This document shows positions 25,501 through 32,090 of a stretch of DNA of 32,090 nucleotides, piece by piece. Made by a program: the position numbers and the translations under genes. The notes under the pieces were generated by a model. The model did not search any database. It saw only the letters and a list, made by a program, of their open reading frames with translations, and was not told where the DNA came from. The stretch is from Ligilactobacillus hayakitensis DSM 18933 = JCM 14209 (GTDB taxonomy: Bacteria; Bacillota; Bacilli; Lactobacillales; Lactobacillaceae). Where the stretch lies: assembly GCF_000615845.1 (NCBI RefSeq), contig NZ_BAML01000017.1:1-32090 (forward strand). Reading direction: 5' to 3'. Position 1 is the stretch's first letter; each line of letters starts with the position of its first letter.

Positions 25501-26394
25501 GTTATTTGTTTACTTTGGTTCTTTTCATCAACATCTTTTTGCATTGCTGCTTTCGTTTTTTTAACTTCCTCAGCTTTTTGTTGAATCTCGTTAACAGCAT
25601 TTTGAGCTTCTCGTTGCGCTTGTGTGCTTTCTTGAAGATATTGTTGAAGTGATGCTTGATTATTTGTGGCTGCGTTTAAGTTAGCTTCCGCTTTGTTTAC
25701 ATTTTCTTGAGCTTTAACTACCCCATTTTGATTTAATTCAGCAACCTTGTTGTTAGTCTTAGCTAATTGTTCATTATATTTTGCTTCTGCCACATTTTTA
25801 GCTTGTTGTGTTGCTTGATTCTCAAGTTTTTTCTTATCTACTGCTTTTTGTTGCGCAGCTACATCTTTATTTTTTTTATCAACTGCGGCTTGTGCATCGA
25901 CAACATCTTGTTTTGCTTTTTGGATCTCTCCATCTGTTGCTTTGTTGAGTAATGCTTGCTTTTCATTAACATCTTCCTTTAACTCAGCAACTTTTGTACT
26001 TACGTTATCCAAATTTGTTTTAGCTTCAGTGTACTCTTCTTTAGCTGCTTGCATATTTTCTTGCGCTTTTTTTGGTGATGTTTGTGTAGTAACCGCAACT
26101 TGATCGACATTTTTAACATTGTCATTAGTAGTTACATTATCAGCATTGGCAGTTGTACTAACACCACCAGAAACAATCGCTGTTGTCATAGCGGCTAACA
26201 CTAATCCTTTTTGATTTCGACTTTTTTTCATAAAAACCCCTCCTAAAAATATTAAAATTCAATAATAATTTTATTTGAATTTTAACTATACCCCCATCAA
26301 TTACTCAATGGTTACTCTAAGTGTATAACTCAATATAATTATACACAATTTATTTTAACAACAAAAAAAGTTATACGCAATTTATTTTAACAAT
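22543..26394. mobile_element. Segment carrying the SEC10/PgrA gene, inserted between oppA repeats
   Basis: The segment between the two oppA-end repeats holds only the SEC10/PgrA gene and its upstream region. The layout is what a single crossover between the chromosome and a circular DNA sharing the oppA end would leave; a tandem duplication with deletion is the alternative. No recombinase is present. Confidence 0.5.
22560..26231 (-). CDS. SEC10/PgrA surface exclusion domain protein, LPxTG-type anchored
   Basis: A 1223-aa surface protein. The signal peptide (residues 1-30, ending TTANA) is followed by a long coiled coil (about 50-452), a globular SEC10/PgrA-like domain (about 455-735, with LNDVRNQMGLSKLT and EMLFNDAGSHWGH, a CAP-like core), a second coiled coil (about 745-1155), and a sortase signal LPQTS (1190-1194), hydrophobic helix and KRKKD tail. 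The family is named after the enterococcal plasmid protein that blocks entry of a second conjugative plasmid; chromosomal lactobacillus members may act as adhesins. Ribosome-binding site AGGAGG lies about 8 nt before ATG. It is flanked by duplicated oppA ends, a sign of recent acquisition. Confidence 0.87.
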   Translation of the reverse strand: MKKSRNQKGLVLAAMTTAIVSGGVSTTANADNVTTNDNVKNVDQVAVTTQTSPKKAQENMQAAKEEYTEAKTNLDNVSTKVAELKEDVNEKQALLNKATDGEIQKAKQDVVDAQAAVDKKNKDVAAQQKAVDKKKLENQATQQAKNVAEAKYNEQLAKTNNKVAELNQNGVVKAQENVNKAEANLNAATNNQASLQQYLQESTQAQREAQNAVNEIQQKAEEVKKTKAAMQKDVDEKNQSKQITTAALKNAEKEESKAAQKVADLKNSLNNLGSVEKVFAAKQAVDEATKQLQAANNSVDQKQNAASSLNEQKETASKNDVAASTALTKAQANQVKAKSDQIQAQNAVQSAQKEVQEAQAIINNLTNNDGSRQLSNVQSELASAKRTQSAAKQKVNDAKNKLVSDNEKLKQVQSQKQVADQKVQDETQALQKAKDAAKTAQANLADAKEKLADIPHIKILPEYTNVYKELVNKIGVQAGWTPQAIFESEGASKLESAALNVQKTNGFDTDTLKGGSGLDYVFLGTDASGKNQFRVVMPGYTPTEKDLNTTLTISSMTDAQKVEMTEFAGKILNDVRNQMGLSKLTANKAARDLTQHEADLTQVNKYHDYKAFYETNTYGQSKYGLTGRETLTVLNKRIYGTLQIWDENSKFTMADLKTLQYYGIVEMLFNDAGSHWGHTTTLLADMPTTDNNHYLGWAIDRFGNMHLTVYAGTLGQVWEETYYKSTDQNIVPHDLGETYDIDTTTLKQKLSAAENEVAKYTPEINAAQASLDVAKKELTQAVNKLQTINDNVTNSQKELVTANSDLDNANKTVASKQNELNQLQQQVGNQGQIVADAMQKLDQAKTKLAAAQQKLQDTSNKLQQVNQDLVVAQATKQNTKQTLDNLLVQQAKITDELLAAQVQVKDLTDKLFNAQKQLELNNEALDNKANVEQKLLSELDFAQKDLEEARNNLAEKQTVQDKTASDFLLANEKLKNVIEEYKNTVAKLVASQNNLEKATEKVSKIQVELNQAKVDVQTNKEVLDNERQILDENMSQNSKLVSEVNAAKEILARYKQELDEKAHKAELCRQEFDKVNQNLVVAKQAQTSAQKTLQEKQAYLDSLLNAQTNYQVATNNLAKAQAEYQVVYDKFTLASRNYQKAQSELLNVQKLQQKIQLHSRVESYVANFENKPSKSQTNPSTSLKENTQVLPQTSGAKTNQSIVGLLIASMGLLLGLSSKRKKD

Positions 26395-26402
26395 AAAAAA
26401 TA
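26339..26402. repeat. Tandem 32-nt repeat before the SEC10/PgrA gene
   Basis: Two adjacent units of 32 nt (26339-26370 and 26371-26402) agree at about 28 positions. Each contains a TATA-like element on the minus strand, the better one a TATAAT at 26338-26343. The exact promoter of the SEC10/PgrA gene is not resolved but probably lies here. Confidence 0.55.
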
Positions 26403-26605
26403 ATCCCTCAGGCAAATACCCGAAGGATTATTAATCATTCTTATTTAGTTAGAGATACAGTGTACCAGCTACCGTCTTTAGTTGCAGGTGATAATGTCAT
26501 ACCTTTAACCTTTGTTGATACTGGAACAACACTGTAGTGGTATTGAACAGGAACAACGAATGCTTGTTCGTTCATGTATTCTTGCCACTTGTTGAATTGT
26601 TCTTT
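26395..26605. repeat. Right copy of the ~212-bp oppA-3'-end direct repeat
   Basis: The intact counterpart of 22331-22542, consisting of the functional end of oppA and its terminator. Confidence 0.9.
26399..26432 (-). terminator. Terminator of the opp operon (third copy of the hairpin)
   Basis: AATAATCC/GGATTATT stem with an inner GGC-type pairing weakened by one base change relative to the other two copies, followed by TTTTTTATT on the minus strand, 8 nt after the oppA stop. Confidence 0.8.
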
Positions 26606-28189
26606 TCTGTAATCAGCGTCAAATGCTTTTTGTGAGTTCATTGCTGCTAATAAGTCGCTGTTTTCTTTTGTATTGAAGTGAGCGAAGTTAAATGGAGCAG
26701 CTGGTGAGTATAAGTCAGTTGGTGTTGCATCTGAACCTGTACTCCATGCACCCATGTACAAGTCAAAGTCTTTGTCATTTGTTTGAATCTTTTCAGTGTA
26801 GTTGTTAAAGTCTACGAAACGACCGTTGTATAATTTAACGTTAACACCGATCTTCTTCCATTGTTGGATGTAGTTACGTACAGCAGCTTCTGAGTTAGCT
26901 GAACCACCAGCAACCAATAATGTTAACTTCAATGGCTTGCCTTCAGGAGTCTTACGCATACCATCTTTACCCTTCTTGTATCCAGCTTTGTCTAACAACT
27001 TGTTAGCTTTGTCTAAATCTTGAGGGAAACCTTTAGCATCTTTGTCATGGTAGTCAGAGAATGCTGTAGGAATTAAAGTTGTAGCACGTGTTGATAAACC
27101 GTAACCGAATTTCTTAGAAACTTGGTCAATGTTCATTGCGTATGCTAAAGCTTGACGTAAGTTCTTGTCAGCGACTTTAGAATTCTTGTCCATGACACTG
27201 ACACCATTCTTATCAGCGTGACCCACACGGAATCCTAAGTATGAGTAGTACAAGTCTTCTTTACCAAGCATCTTGTAACCTTTAGGTTTCTTGTTTTGGC
27301 CGTAAACTGATGATGGTTCTTCAAACATCAAGTCATATTTCTTTGATTTCAATGCTGCACTTGCTGATGAAGTTGCAACTGTTTCGATTGTGATCTTATC
27401 TAATTTTGGCTTACCTTTGTAGTAGTACTTGTTAGGTACCCATTCAGCTGATTCCCCTTGAACCAACTTGTTTAAGACGTAAGGACCAAAGAACAATGGT
27501 TTCTTACGGATCTTATCGCTTGATTCAAGTTTATCAAATGGCACATCTTTTAAGTAGTGGTATGGAGAAGCTGATTCCCAGATGACCCCGTTACCAGATG
27601 TTGTCATGTTAGGTGTTACTTTAGTAAAGTGTAGGACTGCCTTGCGGTCATTTACGATTTCAAAACCAGAAATCTTGTCTGCTTTACCTTCGTGGTATTC
27701 TTTCAAACCTTTAAGAGCTTGCAAACTTTCAGTGTAACGTTGTGATTTTGTTGCCTTGTTTGCGATGATTTCGTATGAGTATTCAAGGTCTTTAGCAGTT
27801 ACAGGTTCACCGTCAGACCATTTAGCCTTTGGATTAAATGTAACTGTCGCTGTTTTTGCTTTACGATCAATCTTGATGTCAGCAGCGCCACCCTTAGCAT
27901 ACTTATAGTTCTTGTCTGTTGCAAACAAACTTTCGTTACCGAATTGAGAAACTGTTGAGTCAACGGCATCTGTTGATAAACCGTCATTAAAGATACCTTT
28001 AAATGCAGAGTCAGCAACAACCGCAGTTTTTAAAGTTCCCCCTTGCTTGGCTGGTTTATCATTCTTATAAGATTCTGGTAAGTTTACTTTAGTAGTTGCT
28101 TGATCAGCATTTTTGCTACCGCAACCAGCTAAAGCCAAGACAGCTAATGTTGTTGCTGCCATTGAAGTAAATAAATGTTTTTTCTTCAT
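26441..28189 (-). CDS. oppA: Oligopeptide ABC transporter substrate-binding lipoprotein
   Basis: A 582-aa lipoprotein of the SBP_bac_5 family. The lipobox LAGC (Cys23) marks lipid anchoring to the outer face of the membrane. Typical features are KWSDGEPVTAKDLEYSYE and VADKNLRQALAYAMNIDQV. It captures oligopeptides for the OppBCDF permease, supplying amino acids. It is the last gene of the operon, 33 nt after oppC, with its own ribosome-binding site (GGGGG). Order D-F-B-C-A equals that of the lactococcal opp operon. Its 3' end exists in a second, broken copy at 22377-22550. Confidence 0.94.
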   Translation of the reverse strand: MKKKHLFTSMAATTLAVLALAGCGSKNADQATTKVNLPESYKNDKPAKQGGTLKTAVVADSAFKGIFNDGLSTDAVDSTVSQFGNESLFATDKNYKYAKGGAADIKIDRKAKTATVTFNPKAKWSDGEPVTAKDLEYSYEIIANKATKSQRYTESLQALKGLKEYHEGKADKISGFEIVNDRKAVLHFTKVTPNMTTSGNGVIWESASPYHYLKDVPFDKLESSDKIRKKPLFFGPYVLNKLVQGESAEWVPNKYYYKGKPKLDKITIETVATSSASAALKSKKYDLMFEEPSSVYGQNKKPKGYKMLGKEDLYYSYLGFRVGHADKNGVSVMDKNSKVADKNLRQALAYAMNIDQVSKKFGYGLSTRATTLIPTAFSDYHDKDAKGFPQDLDKANKLLDKAGYKKGKDGMRKTPEGKPLKLTLLVAGGSANSEAAVRNYIQQWKKIGVNVKLYNGRFVDFNNYTEKIQTNDKDFDLYMGAWSTGSDATPTDLYSPAAPFNFAHFNTKENSDLLAAMNSQKAFDADYRKEQFNKWQEYMNEQAFVVPVQYHYSVVPVSTKVKGMTLSPATKDGSWYTVSLTK

Positions 28190-28222
28190 ATGTAGTCCCC
28201 CTATATTGACTTTAAAAATTTA

Positions 28223-29128
28223 TTAACCTAAACGTTGACGGGCATCGGCAGTTCTTCTTAAAACATTACCGATATATGAAATACCCACACAAATAACTAA
28301 GATGAGTAATGAAGCTGGTACCCATACCCACGGACGCCCAGTTAAAGTATCTGGGTCAGTGGCGTACCCGATTAATGTCCCTAAACTTGGAACATTATCT
28401 GGTAACCCAAATCCAAGGAAGGTTAGCCCTACTTCAATCCCAATATTTCCCGCTAAACTTAAGACACTATCAACAATGATAATTGAACTTAAGTTCGGCA
28501 AGAGTTCTTTAAACATAATTTTTAAATCAGATGATCCTGATGTTTTTGAAGCTGATATGTAATCTTTTTTAGCTTCAGATAAAGCTTTTGAGCGAATTAA
28601 CCGGGCAGTTCCAACCCAGTAAAATGCTCCCATAACTAAAATGAAAGTCCACATTGAGTAGTGTGGGATAATTGTAACGATAACGATGATAATCATTAAT
28701 GTTGGTAACGTTAGCATGAAATCTAAGAAACGCATCATTAAATTATCAACGCGACCGCCATAATATCCAGCCACAGTCCCATAAATAATACCGATAACTT
28801 CCATTAATACTGTCACCGCAAAACCGATAACTAAGGAATTTCTTGCTCCTAAAATCAGTTCGCTTAAAACACTCCGTCCACTTTGGTCAGCCCCTAGTAA
28901 AAATCCTGGTGTTCCAGGTACATTGTATTGATCCATGATGCTAACTTCCATCACCTTGCTTGTATTTAAAAACAAGGACCCCCCGAAGATAACAACAATC
29001 AATGTACTTAAAGCAATCAATGCCCCTAAAGCAAATTTATCTTGTGCAAATTCTCTCGCAATAACCGTTAAGTTAGAGGTTGCTTGGACATCTTTAAATT
29101 TTTCTTCTTTTGATTTACGTTTAAACAT
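28223..29128 (-). CDS. oppC: Oligopeptide ABC transporter permease OppC
   Basis: An inner permease subunit with an N-terminal OppC-type extension and helix (about 37-57), then the BPD_transp_1 domain with the coupling motif around EAKKDYISASKTSGSSDLKI. It pairs with OppB to form the channel. The start at ATG 29128 (301 aa) lies 10 nt after AGGAGG; an in-frame TTG at 29134 is only 4 nt from that site and is less likely. Downstream of oppB by 14 nt. Confidence 0.93.
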   Translation of the reverse strand: MFKRKSKEEKFKDVQATSNLTVIAREFAQDKFALGALIALSTLIVVIFGGSLFLNTSKVMEVSIMDQYNVPGTPGFLLGADQSGRSVLSELILGARNSLVIGFAVTVLMEVIGIIYGTVAGYYGGRVDNLMMRFLDFMLTLPTLMIIIVIVTIIPHYSMWTFILVMGAFYWVGTARLIRSKALSEAKKDYISASKTSGSSDLKIMFKELLPNLSSIIIVDSVLSLAGNIGIEVGLTFLGFGLPDNVPSLGTLIGYATDPDTLTGRPWVWVPASLLILVICVGISYIGNVLRRTADARQRLG

Positions 29129-29142
29129 TTCCAAAACACCTC

Positions 29143-30102
29143 CTACTCGATTCTGATACGGGGATCAACAATACTTAAGATAATATCTGAAAGCAATGTT
29201 CCGATTAAGTTTAAAACCCCAAATAATAAAACTAATACGGTAATCACCGCGTAATCACGGTTGGTAATGGAATTAACGAATAATAATCCCATCCCTGGAT
29301 ATGAAAAGACCGTTTCAATAAAGATTGATCCGCCTAATAATCCAGTAATTGAATATCCCGCAAACGCTGCGATTGGAAGCAATGAATTTCTGAAAATATG
29401 CTTTGAAAAGACCTTCTTTTCGCGGACCCCTTTTGCGCGAGCAGTCTTAACGTAATCTTGGCGTTTAGCGTCGATAATTTCACTTCTTAAATATTGCACG
29501 ACTCCGGTTGTTGAAAGTAGTGCCATTAAGATAGCTGGTAAAATCATGTGCGCGATTCTTGAGAAGAATACGGCCCAAAATCCATCAGCGCCTAAAGATA
29601 CAGAACCTGAAGTTGGGAACCAACCTAAGATGTATCCAAAGAACCATAAACCTAATAAGTAAACTACAAAGGCTGGAATAGCGTATGAAATGTAGTTGTA
29701 GATTTGGATAGCCTTGTCTTTTTTAGAATCTTCATAACGTCCTGCAATTAATCCTAAAGGAATTGCTAAAGCGTAACTTAAAATTACGGTTAATAATGAT
29801 AACCATAAAGTGTTCATCGCTCTACTCTTAATTAAATGAGCAACTGGTGTGTGGAATTGGTAACTCATTCCTAAATCCCCGTGGAATAAACGTACCACCC
29901 AGTGCCAGTATTGAACATACCATGGATCGTATAATCCGGCTTCAAGTTTTAAGCGGTGCATTTGCGCTGCACTTGTTTGCGGAGTAATCATCCCTGAAAA
30001 TGGATCGCCCGGCATCATTTTAGCGAGTAAGAAAATTAATACACTTAAAACGATAACTTCAGGAATCATTATGAGGACCCGACGTAAAATTGTTTTCCAC
30101 AT
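29143..30102 (-). CDS. oppB: Oligopeptide ABC transporter permease OppB
   Basis: A 319-aa permease subunit of the BPD_transp_1 family with about six membrane helices and the coupling motif AKRQDYVKTARAKGVREKKV. N-terminal WKTILRRVLIMIPEVIVLSV and MMPGDPF are typical of OppB/DppB. The ATG at 30102 follows AAGGGGG by 8 nt and sits one base after the oppF stop, a tight coupling; a longer reading from 30132 would overlap oppF and is not preferred. Confidence 0.94.
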   Translation of the reverse strand: MWKTILRRVLIMIPEVIVLSVLIFLLAKMMPGDPFSGMITPQTSAAQMHRLKLEAGLYDPWYVQYWHWVVRLFHGDLGMSYQFHTPVAHLIKSRAMNTLWLSLLTVILSYALAIPLGLIAGRYEDSKKDKAIQIYNYISYAIPAFVVYLLGLWFFGYILGWFPTSGSVSLGADGFWAVFFSRIAHMILPAILMALLSTTGVVQYLRSEIIDAKRQDYVKTARAKGVREKKVFSKHIFRNSLLPIAAFAGYSITGLLGGSIFIETVFSYPGMGLLFVNSITNRDYAVITVLVLLFGVLNLIGTLLSDIILSIVDPRIRIE

Positions 30103-30103
30103 A

Positions 30104-31045
30104 TTATTGACCCCCTTCTTCAGGTAAAGCAACGAAATGCGTTTCTGAAATTTGTCTTAATGGATAAACCTTACCATCTTTATCGTAGTATTTTGATTGA
30201 TCTTCATTAAATTCTTTTTCGATTTGGCGACGTTTCATCCGGTGTTGTTTCCGGTTTTTCACGTCAACTTCCGGAATCGCTGCCAGTAATCGTTTGGTAT
30301 AAATGTGTTGTGGATTATTGTAGATATCTTCTTTTGTGCCCACTTCTACGAATCTTCCACGGTGCATAATCGCAAGGTGGTCGCACATGTGATGCACAAC
30401 CCCTAAGTCATGAGAGATAAATAAAAATCCAATCCCATATTCACGTTGAATCTTTTTCATGTAATTCAACACTTGTGCTTGAACTGAAAGGTCTAAAGCT
30501 GAAACCGGTTCGTCAGCGACAATTAGCTTTGGATTAGTTGCCACCGCTCTTGCGACACCAATACGTTGTCTTTGGCCCCCAGAAAATTGATATGGGAACT
30601 TGTAAGCTGCATCTTCGTCTAAACCAACGGTGTTTAATAACTCAATCACGCGATCATGTAAAGCTTTACCTTCAAGGTTTTCAAAGTTTTGTAAAGGTTC
30701 CGCAATGATTTCAAAGATTTTCTTTCTTGGATTCAAAGAAGATAAAGAATCTTGGAAAATCATTTGAACATCTTGGTTGTAGTTAAGTTTATGTCTTGTT
30801 TTTGCATTTGTAATATCTTGTCCTTGGTACATGATTTGACCGCTAGTTGCTTTTTCAAGCCCGACAACGGTTTTACCAATCGTTGATTTTCCTGAACCTG
30901 ATTCACCAATCAAACCATAGCTTTCGCCTTCTTTGATTTCAAAATCTACACCATCAACCGCATAGACATAATCTGTAATTCGGTTAAAGAAGCCGGAACG
31001 AATTGGATAATGAACATTTAAGTTCTTAACTTCAATTAAACTCAT
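30104..31045 (-). CDS. oppF: Oligopeptide ABC transporter ATP-binding protein OppF
   Basis: A 313-aa ATPase. Walker A GESGSGKST, signature SGGQRQRIGVARAV, Walker B LIVADEPVSALD and switch histidine in FISHDLG are all intact. The C-terminal oligopeptide/dipeptide extension (after about 235) is present. With OppD it powers peptide import. Its ATG shares one base with the oppD stop (TAATG), so translation is coupled. Confidence 0.95.
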   Translation of the reverse strand: MSLIEVKNLNVHYPIRSGFFNRITDYVYAVDGVDFEIKEGESYGLIGESGSGKSTIGKTVVGLEKATSGQIMYQGQDITNAKTRHKLNYNQDVQMIFQDSLSSLNPRKKIFEIIAEPLQNFENLEGKALHDRVIELLNTVGLDEDAAYKFPYQFSGGQRQRIGVARAVATNPKLIVADEPVSALDLSVQAQVLNYMKKIQREYGIGFLFISHDLGVVHHMCDHLAIMHRGRFVEVGTKEDIYNNPQHIYTKRLLAAIPEVDVKNRKQHRMKRRQIEKEFNEDQSKYYDKDGKVYPLRQISETHFVALPEEGGQ

Positions 31046-32049
31046 TATCTTTCACCTTCCTTTACTTCATCTTTAAATTTGAATGTTTGGTAACATGTAC
31101 AACGTACGCTGTGACCTGGTTCAACTTCATGCATGGTTGGATTTTCTTCGTGAGATTCTGGGTCAACCCAAGAGACACGAGAAGAAAAACGACAACCTGT
31201 TTTTGGCATTTGCTTTAAGGATGGCACCATCCCGTCGATAACGTATAAATCATCATCGTCGCCAACTTGAGGCATTGAGCGAAGAAGTGAACGCGTATAT
31301 GGATGCTTTGGATTTTCAAAGATTTGTTGTACCGAACCGATTTCAACAATTTGTCCCGCATACATCACTGCCACACGATCAGCTGTTTCAGCCACGACCC
31401 CTAAATCGTGAGTGATTAAGATGATTCCGGCGTGATTTTCATCTTGAATTGCGTGAAGTAAATCTAAAATTTGTGCTTGAATCGTAACGTCCAAAGCCGT
31501 TGTTGGTTCATCGGCGATGATAACTTCAGGCTTGCAGGCAATCGCAATCGCAATGATTACACGTTGTCTCATCCCCCCGGATAATTGGTGTGGGAATTGA
31601 TGCGCCACACGCTTAGGATTAGGAATTCCAACTTGATCTAATAATTCCAACACGCGGGCTTGCTTTTGTTCTTCATTTAAATCAGTATGAATATCTAAAC
31701 CTTCTTTAATTTGATCACCAATTCGCATTAATGGATTTAAGGCAGCCAATGGATCTTGGAAAATCATTCCGATTTCATTACCGCGGACATCATCCATTTG
31801 CTTATCGGGAAGATTTAAAATATTCTTTCCCTTATATGTAATACTTCCGGTCATTTTAGTTGAATTAGAATCATGTAATCCAATAATACTTGTTGCAAGG
31901 GTTGACTTTCCACAACCTGATTCCCCTACAATTGCGAGGACTTCATCATGCTTTAAGTTAATTGAAAGATCATCAATGGCTTGATAATATTGCCCATCAA
32001 TTTTAAATGAAGTAGTTAAATTATTTACTTCAAGCAATTCTTCGTTCAT
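31045..32049 (-). CDS. oppD: Oligopeptide ABC transporter ATP-binding protein OppD
   Basis: A 334-aa ATPase. Walker [10 protein letters not shown], signature [15 protein letters not shown], Walker [13 protein letters not shown] and LITHDLG are intact; the C-terminal region has CRFSSRV and, near the end, RCTCYQTF, cysteines typical of OppD/DppD that may bind an iron-sulfur cluster. First gene of the operon in this window. The start ATG 32049 is 12 nt after GGGAGG; the ATG at 32061 touches the ribosome-binding site directly and is therefore doubtful. The promoter is beyond or at the window edge. Confidence 0.93.
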   Translation of the reverse strand: MNEELLEVNNLTTSFKIDGQYYQAIDDLSINLKHDEVLAIVGESGCGKSTLATSIIGLHDSNSTKMTGSITYKGKNILNLPDKQMDDVRGNEIGMIFQDPLAALNPLMRIGDQIKEGLDIHTDLNEEQKQARVLELLDQVGIPNPKRVAHQFPHQLSGGMRQRVIIAIAIACKPEVIIADEPTTALDVTIQAQILDLLHAIQDENHAGIILITHDLGVVAETADRVAVMYAGQIVEIGSVQQIFENPKHPYTRSLLRSMPQVGDDDDLYVIDGMVPSLKQMPKTGCRFSSRVSWVDPESHEENPTMHEVEPGHSVRCTCYQTFKFKDEVKEGER

Positions 32050-32090
32050 CTTCTTCACCATCCTCCCAATTTCTATAAATAATTTCTAAG

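Overview
The window is a low-GC Firmicute chromosome segment, most likely from a lactic acid bacterium of the Lactobacillaceae (Lactobacillus, Weissella or Leuconostoc type). The evidence is three secreted proteins with the KxYKxGKxW signal peptide and glucan/choline-binding-like repeats, a mannose-family PTS with a fused EIIAB and a trailing DUF956 gene, an oppDFBCA peptide transporter, and LPxTG-type surface proteins. The genus cannot be fixed from the sequence alone. No rRNA, tRNA, CRISPR array, transposase or integrase was recognised.

Layout. (1) 138-3289, minus strand: a mannose-class PTS operon (EIIAB, EIIC, EIID, DUF956) behind a promoter with a CcpA-type cre site just downstream. (2) 3568-13292, minus strand: three long paralogous secreted cell-wall enzymes, each with its own promoter and terminator. 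They share signal peptide and repeat array but end in different catalytic domains: an L,D-transpeptidase, a beta-lactamase-fold serine hydrolase and a cysteine amidase (NlpC/P60-like). Between the second and third sits a foreign-looking two-gene module (9023-10889) encoding an AAA/OLD-type ATPase and a TOPRIM-like protein, a probable phage-defence (abortive infection) pair. It is bounded on both sides by an identical 36-nt copy of the amidase gene's terminator. (3) 13416-17579: small genes, comprising a 61-aa cytosolic protein, a zinc-ribbon membrane protein, a 66-aa basic protein, and on the plus strand a DUF3021 membrane protein and an O-acetyltransferase/cyclophilin-like pair. (4) 17874-26231, minus strand: two giant cell-surface proteins, one YSIRK-like helical-repeat adhesin with a degenerate sorting motif and one coiled-coil SEC10/PgrA protein with LPQTS. 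(5) 26441-32049, minus strand: oppD-F-B-C-A.

The most interesting structure is how the accessory genes are bounded. The SEC10/PgrA gene is flanked by about 212-bp direct repeats made of the 3' end of oppA plus its terminator. The left copy is a frameshifted relic. The same terminator occurs a third time downstream of the neighbouring adhesin, so the site after oppA looks like a serial insertion point for surface genes. Together with the terminator-bounded defence pair, this gives two independent cases in 32 kb of cargo genes delimited by duplicated terminators with no visible recombinase.

Functionally the window is about the cell surface: sugar and peptide import, peptidoglycan remodelling, surface adhesion or exclusion, and a small defence module lodged among the wall-enzyme genes.
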